From assembly GCF_011405655.1 (NCBI RefSeq), contig NZ_AP022829.1, positions 2,713,001 through 2,777,000 on the forward strand: a stretch of DNA of 64,000 nucleotides, written 5' to 3'. The notes beneath the pieces were generated by a model. It saw only the letters and a list, made by a program, of their open reading frames with translations, made no database searches and was not told the origin of the DNA. Below, one piece after another: positions 32,123 to 40,766 of the stretch. Each line of letters begins with the position of its first letter. Position 1 is the stretch's first letter. The position numbers and the translations under genes were made by a program. The DNA comes from Adlercreutzia hattorii. Its GTDB lineage: Bacteria; Actinomycetota; Coriobacteriia; Coriobacteriales; Eggerthellaceae.

Positions 32123-33757
32123 CTAAGCGATACCCAGGCAGTTTCTGGCGCTAATACGGCCGAATGCAAGGCATTCACCGCAGTTTCCGCCGCCGTTATA
32201 CATGTCTGACCAGATAGAGCCGAACTCGCCAGCGCTGTAAAGATTCGGGATGGGATTCTTGTCATGATCGAGGATCTGCCCGAACTCGTTACGCTCGGGA
32301 CCGCCATCGGTATTGAGGAACCACGGGCACTGGCGCGCCGCATAGAACGGCGGCTCAACAATAGGCGCAACCCCGTCATCCGCACGGTAGAACTGCGTAT
32401 CTCCGCCGTTTTGCAACATGGCATTCCACGTTGCAACCGTTCGTGTGAGCTCTTCAACCGGCACGTCGATCTGAGCCGCAAGGCCCTCGATTGTGTCGGC
32501 GCTGTAAGCGAAGCCCTCAGCCACCGGATCGTCGAAGGGGAAGTACGTGGTTGCCTTCTCGAAGCCCGCAGCATCGAAGATGCCCCAGGAAACGGCCGGC
32601 AGATGGCGCGTCATCCACTCGCCGCCGCTCTGGTAGTCGCCATGCCGATTGCCGTTGGTGAGCTTGAGATCCAACGCCACGCGCGTGTTGTTGCCGTAGG
32701 AAACCGCCGGGCACTCGGGAGTGAATCGCCGGCCGTTCGTTCCAACCAAGATACCGTAGCCGGAATCGATCATCTCCAGGTTCGAGGTGAAGCCCGTTCC
32801 ATCGAGTGACACGACGTGGGGCCAGAATCCGGCGATGCCGTGCATGTGCCACATTGATGCACCGACCTTCTCGCACATGACAATGCCGTCGCCGGTGTTG
32901 TGCACCGCCGCTGCGGGGTGACAGCCGTAGGCCTTGAAATAGTTTGCCATCATCTCGGGGTTGTTCTCGAAGCCCCCGCAGCACATGACGACGCCCTTGT
33001 TCGCCCTGACGTTCACTTCCTTGTTCCCGTCAAGATAGGTCACGCCCTCGATAGCGCACGAAACGGGATCCTGGATAAGCCGAACAGCCGGCGCCTTGGT
33101 CTTCCGAGTGATGACATCCGCCAGCTCGTCTGCCTTGGCGCTGAGGAACTTGATGACGTGAGTCAATCCGTCGGGATTATCAGGATTGAAGCGAATCCCA
33201 TGCACCGAAGCGTTGGGATCCAGCTCAGTGTATTCTGCATCATATTTGTAGACGCCCTGGCAGAACCCATCGGGGTCTTCGTAGGATACATAGAAGTCAT
33301 CTGGCGCCCCCAGGGAGCGGAGCCAATTCGCATGCTCCATCGCCTCGCGCACATAGGCCTCGCAAATCGCGTCCGAAACCGTCTCGTTCTCGCCGCGAAG
33401 GGCCTTGACGTACTCCAAGCAATCATCGTAGTTGTCGGTCGTCATTATCATGCCGCCCGAGAAAGCGCTATTGCCGCCGCCGAGCGGACTGTCGCTCTTT
33501 TCCAAGAGAAGGCATGTGGCGCCGTCGCCCTCAGTGCCCACCGTGACTGCGGTGGCCAGGCCGGCAAGACCGCTTCCGACGACGACCACATCATATTCCT
33601 CGTCAAAGTCTACGCCGGTTGATGCAAGATCCTGATCGCCCGAAGACGCATCCTTGGACGAGCAGCCTCCCAGCGCCACCGCGCCAACGGCAGTGCCGAG
33701 CGCCACGCCCGTTCCGACCAAGAAGCTGCGGCGCGTTGTCCCTGTTTCCATGTGCAT
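32123..33757 (-). CDS. Exported FAD-binding fumarate reductase-like flavoprotein
   Basis: A protein of 544 aa in the same FAD_binding_2 family as the gene at 9197 but clearly divergent from it. The N-terminus has a Tat motif TTRRSFLVG and a lipobox-like ALGGC (Cys32). The FAD loop VVGSGLAGLATA starts at residue 60 and LLLEKSDSPLGGGNSAFSGG follows. The C-terminal end (NLYSAGEFGSIWSDMYNGGG, then NCGECLAFGRISARN) is the flavin-capping region of the family. There is no haem or FMN domain. GGAGG lies 6 nt before the ATG at 33757. It is divergent from a membrane LuxR gene, with a palindrome in the shared promoter region, so it is very probably that regulator's target. The substrate is unknown. Confidence 0.92.
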   Translation of the reverse strand: MHMETGTTRRSFLVGTGVALGTAVGAVALGGCSSKDASSGDQDLASTGVDFDEEYDVVVVGSGLAGLATAVTVGTEGDGATCLLLEKSDSPLGGGNSAFSGGMIMTTDNYDDCLEYVKALRGENETVSDAICEAYVREAMEHANWLRSLGAPDDFYVSYEDPDGFCQGVYKYDAEYTELDPNASVHGIRFNPDNPDGLTHVIKFLSAKADELADVITRKTKAPAVRLIQDPVSCAIEGVTYLDGNKEVNVRANKGVVMCCGGFENNPEMMANYFKAYGCHPAAAVHNTGDGIVMCEKVGASMWHMHGIAGFWPHVVSLDGTGFTSNLEMIDSGYGILVGTNGRRFTPECPAVSYGNNTRVALDLKLTNGNRHGDYQSGGEWMTRHLPAVSWGIFDAAGFEKATTYFPFDDPVAEGFAYSADTIEGLAAQIDVPVEELTRTVATWNAMLQNGGDTQFYRADDGVAPIVEPPFYAARQCPWFLNTDGGPERNEFGQILDHDKNPIPNLYSAGEFGSIWSDMYNGGGNCGECLAFGRISARNCLGIA

Positions 33758-33887
33758 ATGATTCCTCCTTTTGGCTTCTTACCTCATGCCGTCCCGTCAA
33801 TGATCGCGAGTCCGGCGGCGAGGGGAAGTCTCGCCCAAGAGGCGTCAAATGACATCCCATCCCACGGGGGAACGCGTCGTTTTTTTC

Positions 33888-33904
33888 TACCCATTCATTG
33901 GGTA
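33888..33904. promoter_or_regulatory. Candidate LuxR operator palindrome
   Basis: TACCCA-TTCAT-TGGGTA, a perfect 6-5-6 inverted repeat in the 250-bp region between the divergent flavoprotein (start 33757) and LuxR (start 34008) genes. It lies 130 bp and 103 bp from the two start codons. A palindrome of the same geometry is at 38069-38085. Confidence 0.7.
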
Positions 33905-34007
33905 TTTTCTCTCCCCACGCCTTGGAACTGGCATTTCTCAGAAAGGCGGCCCTGCGCACATGCTAGGAACTCGCCGCATATTTCTCTAAAATAGGCAGAG
34001 CGAAGCT

Positions 34008-35516
34008 ATGGAGAACACGCCACCCAACATATCAGCGCACCGAGAATCAGAGCCTGCCTCTTCCACCGAGGCAACAAAGGCCCTGATGCTCGTCGTGCAC
34101 ATCATCGGCTTTGCCAGCATTTGGTCGATATTCCAACGATCGTTCTTCCTTCACCCTCTTGCATCGTTCGATCTGGTTCAAACAACGGACGAGCTCCTTT
34201 ATATATGCGTGGGCATGGCGATTTCGACTGCGGCAATCCTCCTGAAAGGCAAGAGCGTCCTTTCTCGCAATCGGCAGTGGCTCAAGGTGGCCCTCGCCGC
34301 AACAGCGATGGGGCTTATCGGAGGAGGCGTGTTGGTCTATTGCAACGAAGCCGCTCTTGCGCCCCCAGCTCTTTTTGCCGAGGCCTTTTGCATAGTGATG
34401 GGTGCTTCCAGCATTCTTTCCCTTTACCTGTGGTCGGTCGAGCTCATTCGCTATGCCTACCAGACAAGCTTCGGTTGGGCGGTTTTCTCCTTCTTCTCTG
34501 CCGTTTTCCTTGCACGGGCGGCGACAGCGCTTGTGGGAAACTCGCTGCTTGGCACTTTGCAGATTCTGTTCTCCTGCCCCACCTCGCTAGCGCTGTGGGC
34601 GCTTTCGGCTCATGCCAGCACCATTGAAGTCCTTGCCATCAGCAGCTTCGAGATAAGTCGAAGCGAGAGGCGCTTCCTCATCGCATCTATCGTTCTGATG
34701 CTGACGATGCCGCTCTCCCATATTCTGCTCATCGGCATACCCTCGTTCGCAGAGATGAGCTTTTCCAACGACACCCGCGAAGCGACTCTTCTCGTGATTT
34801 CCCTTTGCGCCGCCATTCTTGCCGCCGTGCGCTCCTGCAATGTTGTAAAAGCCATAACCGCCCAACATCTCTGGTTTGCGCTCTTCGGTGTGATAGGAGG
34901 AACGTGTCTCGGACTCCTCTTAAGCAACTCAAGCGACGCCTTTACCGCTTCTGCCGCCATCAACACCACCAGTACTCTGTGGTCACTCTCCTTCATGCTG
35001 CTCTACTTCTCGCTCCTGCTCTTTTGCTACGAGTCCTCAGTCAACCCTGCCCTTATTTTCGGCCTCATGTTCTTCGTGCCCCAGTGCATCGATATAGCCA
35101 CCAAGCATTTCGAATTTACCGCAGACGCGCTGCCCCTCATTCATCTGTCAACTCTCGACCAGGGAGTCCTTACCGCTCTTCTCGTTATTGTCACGTTGTT
35201 GGCCCTGTCTCTGCTTCTTGCTGCCTTTGGCTCGAGCAACGCACTCAAGACCCTCGTCAATTCCAACCCCTTCGTCGAAACCGCCGCTCTCAGCGAGGCT
35301 GACCCGCGGAAGGAACGCGCTTTAGATATCGCAGCACGGCATGGTCTCACTTCTAGGGAGCAGGACATCCTCCTTCTTCTTTCGCAGGGGCACAGTGCAG
35401 CCCGCATAGGAGAGCTTCTTTACATTTCTGCGGCAACCGTCCAAACCCACACTAAGCATATCTACGCGAAACTTGGCGTTCATTCTCGCCAGGAGATAAT
35501 TGATCTTTTTGCCTGA
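34008..35516 (+). CDS. LuxR-family regulator with polytopic membrane sensor domain
   Basis: A regulator of 502 aa. About twelve hydrophobic segments fill residues 25-415, and the C-terminus is a LuxR helix-turn-helix (LTSREQDILLLLSQGHSAAR, then SAATVQTHTKHIYAKLGVHS). It matches the architecture at 10860 and 38186 but is not close in the membrane part, which probably reads a specific small molecule. The ribosome site before 34008 is weak (AGCGAAG). It is transcribed away from the exported flavoprotein gene, with the candidate operator between them. Confidence 0.92.
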   Translation: MENTPPNISAHRESEPASSTEATKALMLVVHIIGFASIWSIFQRSFFLHPLASFDLVQTTDELLYICVGMAISTAAILLKGKSVLSRNRQWLKVALAATAMGLIGGGVLVYCNEAALAPPALFAEAFCIVMGASSILSLYLWSVELIRYAYQTSFGWAVFSFFSAVFLARAATALVGNSLLGTLQILFSCPTSLALWALSAHASTIEVLAISSFEISRSERRFLIASIVLMLTMPLSHILLIGIPSFAEMSFSNDTREATLLVISLCAAILAAVRSCNVVKAITAQHLWFALFGVIGGTCLGLLLSNSSDAFTASAAINTTSTLWSLSFMLLYFSLLLFCYESSVNPALIFGLMFFVPQCIDIATKHFEFTADALPLIHLSTLDQGVLTALLVIVTLLALSLLLAAFGSSNALKTLVNSNPFVETAALSEADPRKERALDIAARHGLTSREQDILLLLSQGHSAARIGELLYISAATVQTHTKHIYAKLGVHSRQEIIDLFA

Positions 35517-35658
35517 TCATCGCGACTCCTTTAGACATGGCATCGAGCCCTACCAACGCCATTGTCCTTCGCAAATGAGCTAGCCAGCCAGAAATCACCG
35601 CATCGCAATTCGCGGAGCAACTGCTGCGCCAGGGAATGCCGAGCCCCCGACGTGAATC

Positions 35659-35700
35659 GCGCCCCGAATCTTGGACAAGATAGACCAAGATTCGGGGCGC
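35659..35700. terminator. Perfect 16-bp hairpin between convergent genes
   Basis: GCGCCCCGAATCTTGG / CCAAGATTCGGGGCGC with a 10-nt loop. It has no T-tract on either side, so it may be a rho-assisted or bidirectional terminator. It lies between the LuxR stop (35516) and the convergent stop at 35793; the remainder of that gap is featureless. Confidence 0.6.
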
Positions 35701-35792
35701 AAGGGAGAGGCTTTCTAAATCGCGGGTGCGACCTTGCTGGGAGGGGAGGCGCGAGGCCGCACCCACAGAAGACGAGCTTCGCCTTCCTTGCT

Positions 35793-36290
35793 TTAGGCGG
35801 CGGCCATGGTCATAAGCGAGGCCAAGGACACGCCCGACACCTCGGCATTGGCGATGGCGCCGCCGCCGGGGGCGTTCGAGGCGCAGGAGCAGCCGAGCAC
35901 ATAGGAATCGGCGCCCTCCTCCTCGGCCATCTCGGCCACTGTGGCCTCCATGGTCGGCAAACCCGCGACCGACACTTTGATGGCCTGGGCCGTGTACACG
36001 CCGTAGCCGTCGGCTGTGGTCTGGCACAAAGTAGCTGCCGCTTTGGCGAACACCGAGGCGATAGTCTCGTTGGAAGTCACCACGCCTTGGTCGTAGCTGA
36101 ACTGGCCTTCGACGCGCTGAACGCCAGTCGCCTCGGCGGCAGCACTCGCTTCCGTCGCCTGCTGGGTCGCCGCCGCGGGCGACGCATCGGCCGTGATGTC
36201 CATGACGGCCGGGGCCGCCGCCAGCGCCGCAGAGCCCAGCAGGATCAAGCTGCTCGCCGCCGCGCCAATAGCCTTCGCTGAAGTAGTCAC
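35793..36290 (-). CDS. Small secreted protein paired with the sulfite-oxidase-like enzyme
   Basis: A predicted secreted protein of 165 aa: signal peptide about 1-30 (Ala-rich, AALAAAP), an Ala/Thr-rich stretch to about 55, then a compact acidic domain with VEGQFSYDQGVV, TLCQTTADGYGVYTAQAIKV and DSYVLGCSCAS. I recognise no family. The paired cysteines of GCSCAS and the conserved spacing to the upstream molybdo-enzyme (14 bp between genes) suggest a periplasm-side subunit or chaperone of that enzyme. The start is GTG at 36290 with AAGGAG 6 nt upstream. It is the last gene of the operon. Confidence 0.75.
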   Translation of the reverse strand: MTTSAKAIGAAASSLILLGSAALAAAPAVMDITADASPAAATQQATEASAAAEATGVQRVEGQFSYDQGVVTSNETIASVFAKAAATLCQTTADGYGVYTAQAIKVSVAGLPTMEATVAEMAEEEGADSYVLGCSCASNAPGGGAIANAEVSGVSLASLMTMAAA

Positions 36291-36304
36291 GATGCGCTCC
36301 TTTC

Positions 36305-37939
36305 CTACTCGCTCACTTGGATGATGATGCTGGCGTCCTTGCCCCGCTCAACGCCGTTCTTGCTGACGGCCTTCGCCTTGGCGATGTAGGTGCCGGCCTT
36401 CTCGGGCGTCCACGTCATGGTGAAGTGGGTCCACTGATAGGGATCGAAGCTGTCCGGAGAGTCGACTTCAGTCCAGTTCTGGCCGTAATCCAGGGAGAAG
36501 AGGATTTTGTCCACTTCGTAGTTGCAGGCATCGCCGAAGGTCCAACCCCAGGAAGCGCCCTCCAGGGTCACGGGCTCGCCCACCTTGGCCTGCACGCCGT
36601 CGTTGTCGAACCAGGAGGTGTTCATGTTGATGAGAGCGCCGGCCTCGATGGAGGGCACGGCGATGTCGCTGTACACCGGCGGGTTGTCGGTCTTGCTGAA
36701 CTTGATGCCCACCAGGTTCTTCACCGTGGCCGTGCCACCGGTGCCGGGAACGAAGATCTCCACCGGGCCGCCCTGGGCGATGTTGAGGTCATGACCGTAG
36801 CGCTCGAGCACGATCACAGCATCGTTGTCGATGTAAGACTGCAGGTCGGTGGCACCATCGGGGTAGATGGCCGTCCACCCATCAACGGCGACAGGCGTAA
36901 CGGTGTTCGTACCCGCCTCGACGCCGCCTACGGCCTCGATGAAGTCGGACAGCTTCACGCCCTTCATGGGCATGTTGTCGAACATGGCAGTGTTGTAGCC
37001 GGCCACGTAGCAGTACTGGGCCGCCGTGAACTCCGTCTGGGGCATGGCCTTCAGGTCGTCCAGCGTGTACTCGCCGGGCTTGCCGACGCCTTCAACGGTA
37101 AAGCGGTAGCTGTCGTCGTTCACGGACTTCTCGATCTGGTCATAGGCATCCTCACCTTCGATGCGCTCGAAGTTCAGGATGTTGAACTCGTCTTCCTCGG
37201 CACTCGTCGCCTGATCCACCTGCACGTCGAGCTTGGGGTCGGCCTCGCGAACAACCCCGCTAAAGGTACCCTCGTCCCAACCGTGGCGCTCGAGCCAATG
37301 GATATCGGTCTCATCTTCGTTGGGATAGCCGCCGAAGCGCATGTCGTACTTGACGTCCTCGAACAGCTTCATGATGATATTGCCGCCCTCGTCAGTGTCG
37401 GTCACGTGACAGCTCCAGCAGTTGCCGTTGGCATTCACAAACTCGGGGCTGCTGTAGTGGCGCACGTGCAGGTTCTCAGACATGATGTTGCCCGCCGTGC
37501 CCATTTTCTGGTAGTGGCACACCACACAGTCGCCGTTGTAGGAGCCCTTCTTCATACCCACCTGGTTGGTGATGTGCACGAAGGAACCGTTGTTTTTGTC
37601 CAGCGTGAACAGATCGTCGTGACACGCGGCGCATCCGCGGTTGCCCGCGTTTTGGAACTCCGCATTGCGCTGAATGTCCGGGAACATGCCCGTGGACACG
37701 TCCGTGAAGTCCGCTGCCGTCGAGAACGAACCGGTAGTCGAGGCATCGGCGTCCCCGCCGTCCGACTCGCCCGTCTCGGCCATGGCCGCATTCGTGTCCG
37801 TTGGCTGGGGCGCCGTGGACGGCGCGCAGGCCGCCAGACAGGCCGCCAGAGCGAGCAGGCATACCGCGGCGCCGAGCGCGAACTTGCGCCGCGAGTGCGC
37901 ACGTCTGCCCTCGCCTCTCTTACTCGTAGGGAACCTCAT
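36305..37939 (-). CDS. Triheme sulfite-oxidase-like molybdopterin lipoprotein
   Basis: A protein of 544 aa. The N-terminus has SRRKF and a lipobox LAAC (Cys38). Three c-type haem motifs follow: CAACH (103-107), CVVCH (138-142) and CWSCH (174-178). Next comes an oxidoreductase molybdopterin-binding domain of the sulfite oxidase/YedY type (about 250-400), with a Cys in AAQYCYVAGYN in the position expected for the Mo ligand and MPMKGVKLSDFIEAVGG, then a C-terminal Ig-like Mo-co dimerisation domain (about 430-540). The haem module fused in front gives it its own electron path to menaquinol carriers. The start at 37939 has GGAGG upstream. It is divergent from a membrane LuxR gene. Substrate unknown. 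Confidence 0.88.
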   Translation of the reverse strand: MRFPTSKRGEGRRAHSRRKFALGAAVCLLALAACLAACAPSTAPQPTDTNAAMAETGESDGGDADASTTGSFSTAADFTDVSTGMFPDIQRNAEFQNAGNRGCAACHDDLFTLDKNNGSFVHITNQVGMKKGSYNGDCVVCHYQKMGTAGNIMSENLHVRHYSSPEFVNANGNCWSCHVTDTDEGGNIIMKLFEDVKYDMRFGGYPNEDETDIHWLERHGWDEGTFSGVVREADPKLDVQVDQATSAEEDEFNILNFERIEGEDAYDQIEKSVNDDSYRFTVEGVGKPGEYTLDDLKAMPQTEFTAAQYCYVAGYNTAMFDNMPMKGVKLSDFIEAVGGVEAGTNTVTPVAVDGWTAIYPDGATDLQSYIDNDAVIVLERYGHDLNIAQGGPVEIFVPGTGGTATVKNLVGIKFSKTDNPPVYSDIAVPSIEAGALINMNTSWFDNDGVQAKVGEPVTLEGASWGWTFGDACNYEVDKILFSLDYGQNWTEVDSPDSFDPYQWTHFTMTWTPEKAGTYIAKAKAVSKNGVERGKDASIIIQVSE

Positions 37940-38068
37940 GAGTCCTCCTCTCCTCTTTCTGCGGAAGGCCCTTTGCCGTTCCGCTCCTTCGCGGTTCACT
38001 ATCCCCGAGAAGCCAGTTTTCGGCGTCATCATCCATGCAGCAAAGTACCGACGACCCCAACGACAACG

Positions 38069-38085
38069 TACTCAAATGTTGAGTA
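38069..38085. promoter_or_regulatory. Candidate LuxR operator palindrome
   Basis: TACTCA-AATGT-TGAGTA, a perfect 6-5-6 inverted repeat between the divergent molybdo-enzyme (start 37939) and LuxR (start 38186) genes, 129 bp and 100 bp from them. It shares the form TAC[C/T]CA-N5-TG[A/G]GTA and a following TATTT with the site at 33888-33904. Confidence 0.7.
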
Positions 38086-38144
38086 TTTCCCCGTTCAAGC
38101 CGCTTTTCACTAGTCGGGAAGGCTCCTTCTCGGACGCCCTTCGC

Positions 38145-38150
38145 TATAAT
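38145..38150 (+). promoter_or_regulatory. -10 box of the LuxR gene at 38186
   Basis: A consensus TATAAT 35 nt before the ATG; the start would fall near 38157. No -35 consensus at 17 bp, so the promoter may need an activator bound upstream. Confidence 0.5.
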
Positions 38151-38185
38151 CGAGAGCACAGAGGGAGGAGCCTACGGAGGAAGTC

Positions 38186-39646
38186 ATGGAGAACGAGAAG
38201 ACAGGGGGCGTCCGCGCGGCCGAGCATCGCCCGCTCTGCTTGTGCATCTTGGCTATTGGTGCGCTGTTCGCTTGGTGGAACCTCTACCACGACGACGGAT
38301 TTCTTTTCCTGTCGAACTATCTCAACCAAGTTGAGAGCTGCTTGGCTTGCTACGGCGGCGCCCTCGGCGCCTTCGCCCTCATCGTCGGAGCCCGGGCGAG
38401 CTGGCGACGGCGCGAGCGTCCCTGGCTCATCGCCCTCGCCATTGCCCAAGCGCTCACTGGTACGTGGCTCTTCATCGCCGTTATGGCCGACTGGCCCGCT
38501 GGCGTCATAGGCGGCCAGCTTTTCATCGGCACCGCCTTCTTCTCGCAGCTGTTCTTCCTCATGCGCTGGCTTTGCACACGTCCCGTCCCCCATATCGCCG
38601 TAGCCATTGCGGTAGCTATAGCGACTTACGGCGTTCTGGAAGCGGCCGCATGGGCTGTGATGGCCCTATTCCCCCTCATGCCTCTGCGCATTGCCGTGCG
38701 CTTCCTCCTTCTGGCATTGTGCATCGTCTGCAGCTGGCGAGTTCTTTGGAAACGCCCCGTTTCGGCCCAAAATGGCCCCGAAGCCTCTCCCTTTGCCTCT
38801 GCCGAGACCGATAAGAGCGCCCCTAGGCGCCTTCCGCCCCAACTCCTCTTACACTGTGCAGCTTACTGGCTCATTTTCGGCATGACCCATGCCATGGCGA
38901 GTGGCATTATTCCCTTGGGCCACGACAAGCTCCTCCCCTGCTATATCGGATCCGTCGTCGCGGGTGGCATCTTCTGCGTTGCCTTTGCCCGAGATGACCA
39001 CGCAGCCAAGCTCTGGCCCCGCGTGCGCACAACGATCTTCCCCCTCACGATGCTGAGCTTCTTGCTTCTCTCGCTCGCCAATAGCGGGCTCACATTCATA
39101 TCCATCGGATTCGCTCAATGCGCCATGGATGCTTACCTCGCTTTTTACCTGCTCGCCACCATCGTGGTCATGCGGAAGGTGCATTGCAGCTATTTGCACG
39201 CGGCTGCCACAGCCACGCTCATCGCCGTGCCCTTCATCGTCATCGGCGTCATTATCGGAGACGTTCTGAAAGTAAGCGTGCCGCTGAACACCGAGTCCTA
39301 CGGCACGCTATCCATTCTCGCGTTTCTGCTGCTCGTTGCCGGCACATTCTGGGTTGGGGACGATCGCCGGGTCGAACTCGTGTGGGGTCTCGAGAAGAAG
39401 CTGACGCCCAAGCGCTTCGAGGACAAGGCCACCACCGAGCGCTGCGCGAAAGCCGTCGAGAAGTTCGGCCTCACCAAACGCGAGGGTGAGATTCTGTTGT
39501 TCGTCGCCCAAGGGCAGAACGCGGCGGCCATCGCCGAGTCCGAAGTGATCTCCCTTAACACCGCGCGTACTCACATCTCCCGAATCCATCGCAAGATGAA
39601 CGTGCACAATCAGCAAGAGCTGCTGAGGCGGCTCAAGGAGCCGTAA
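38186..39646 (+). CDS. LuxR-family regulator with polytopic membrane sensor domain
   Basis: A regulator of 486 aa with about twelve hydrophobic segments (residues 15-385) and a C-terminal LuxR helix-turn-helix (LTKREGEILLFVAQGQNAAA, then LNTARTHISRIHRKMNVHN). The HTH is the most divergent of the three such regulators in the window (HISRIHRKM in place of HxxHIYxKL). GGAGGAAG precedes the ATG. It is transcribed away from the triheme molybdo-enzyme operon, which it probably controls through the palindrome at 38069-38085. Confidence 0.92.
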   Translation: MENEKTGGVRAAEHRPLCLCILAIGALFAWWNLYHDDGFLFLSNYLNQVESCLACYGGALGAFALIVGARASWRRRERPWLIALAIAQALTGTWLFIAVMADWPAGVIGGQLFIGTAFFSQLFFLMRWLCTRPVPHIAVAIAVAIATYGVLEAAAWAVMALFPLMPLRIAVRFLLLALCIVCSWRVLWKRPVSAQNGPEASPFASAETDKSAPRRLPPQLLLHCAAYWLIFGMTHAMASGIIPLGHDKLLPCYIGSVVAGGIFCVAFARDDHAAKLWPRVRTTIFPLTMLSFLLLSLANSGLTFISIGFAQCAMDAYLAFYLLATIVVMRKVHCSYLHAAATATLIAVPFIVIGVIIGDVLKVSVPLNTESYGTLSILAFLLLVAGTFWVGDDRRVELVWGLEKKLTPKRFEDKATTERCAKAVEKFGLTKREGEILLFVAQGQNAAAIAESEVISLNTARTHISRIHRKMNVHNQQELLRRLKEP

Positions 39647-39670
39647 AAGCGCTCGCCCAAATGTGCACCT

Positions 39671-39736
39671 GGGGCGAAGCCCCCGCCCGAAGTAGACTAC
39701 GCCGTACTATCGCGATGACGCTCAGCTAGTCTGAGC
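39671..39736. terminator. Two tandem hairpins between convergent genes
   Basis: GGGGC-GAA-GCCCC at 39671-39683 and GCTCAG-CTAGT-CTGAGC at 39720-39736. Neither has a T-tract. They separate the LuxR gene from the convergent toxin gene. Confidence 0.5.
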
Positions 39737-39749
39737 CGTCTGATGAGCT

Positions 39750-40766
39750 TTAAGCGAACGCGTCCAGGTTCTTCTCGATGAGCTTAACAAAGTCAGAAAT
39801 GTCACCGAAGTAATTTGGGTACAGCTTTGCAAGCTTCTCCTTGGAAGAGCCTTTCGTGAGCACGAGATCGCGCTCACCATCGCGGTCGGCGCCCTCCTCT
39901 TCGAAGTACCGCGATAGAGCCGCTATGGAGTCGAGCGGTGTGAGCTCAAGCGTCTGCTCATCCGCGATAAGATCAACAAGGTAGTAATCGGCCACGTCCT
40001 CGTTCGCGTCGTCAGGGAGAAAGTAGACGGCATCGTTGGCGGCCTTAAGCGTTTTTACCGCTTCAATGGCGCACGGTAGCTCGGGCCGTCCATCAGCGAG
40101 ATCTCGTATAGCACCCGCATTTATTTCTCCCCGCTCTTCCAATTGAGCAACAAGCAGGGCCGCTTTTTTGAAAAACCTTCCAGCGGGATTATCGATCTCG
40201 TTGAATTTCAAGCGACTTTTCACAGCCACATCGTGCATCTCCACTGACGTTGCCCAGGCATGCTGAAGCACCGTGCGCAACTGAACCTCGACGAACAGCT
40301 TGTGATTGCATACCAGATCGCAATAATGCAAGATGGCATGCCTTCCGCGGTAGCCGCTCGGGCGAGGATGCGCAATATAGTCGTGGCGCCCTGTCTTCGG
40401 AGCATCAAATGCAGGGAGATCAGCTATTTCGCTATACACGCGCTCGAGCGCCTCGAGATCGGGCACCACTAGCCGGCACCCTGCAATGTCGTACATTGTT
40501 TGAAGGTCGAAAGGAGCATCCGCTCTTCCGAGCTTATCAACAATCGTCGACAGTTTTTTGATGCGCCCTGCAACAAGCACTTCGGAATCGACGGCGATCA
40601 ATCCTTCGATATCCTCGAGAGCGCGTTGAAGAACCTCGGCGTGAATCTCGCGCCAGTAGTTGACAACCGCAAGTGCAGCCGCGCGATCCTCAGAAGAAGA
40701 AAGCGGGGAGGTCAATGCCTCCCCCGCCTTTCCAACCTTGGTTTTCGAGATCCAGCCTGCGCTCAT
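39750..40766 (-). CDS. toxSAS-type RelA/SpoT-domain toxin
   Basis: A protein of 338 aa with a RelA/SpoT nucleotidyl pyrophosphokinase domain (about 60-220). The core residues are present: MYDIAGCRLVV (Asp93, Arg98), the G-loop SGYRGRHAILHY (Tyr139) and EVQLRT (Glu160) followed by LQHAWATSVEM. No hydrolase, TGS or ACT domain is present. Short synthetases encoded with a Panacea partner are toxins that pyrophosphorylate nucleotides or tRNA CCA ends and stop growth. The C-terminal about 110 residues are not recognised. Its ATG overlaps the antitoxin stop by 4 nt (ATGA). Base composition is less GC-biased than in neighbours, suggesting transfer. Alarmone synthesis rather than toxicity remains possible. 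Confidence 0.88.
   Translation of the reverse strand: MSAGWISKTKVGKAGEALTSPLSSSEDRAAALAVVNYWREIHAEVLQRALEDIEGLIAVDSEVLVAGRIKKLSTIVDKLGRADAPFDLQTMYDIAGCRLVVPDLEALERVYSEIADLPAFDAPKTGRHDYIAHPRPSGYRGRHAILHYCDLVCNHKLFVEVQLRTVLQHAWATSVEMHDVAVKSRLKFNEIDNPAGRFFKKAALLVAQLEERGEINAGAIRDLADGRPELPCAIEAVKTLKAANDAVYFLPDDANEDVADYYLVDLIADEQTLELTPLDSIAALSRYFEEEGADRDGERDLVLTKGSSKEKLAKLYPNYFGDISDFVKLIEKNLDAFA

Noticed and set aside
31460-32209. 249-codon + strand frame between menF and the flavoprotein
   Set aside because: No ribosome site or family; the minus strand holds a recognisable gene relic instead.
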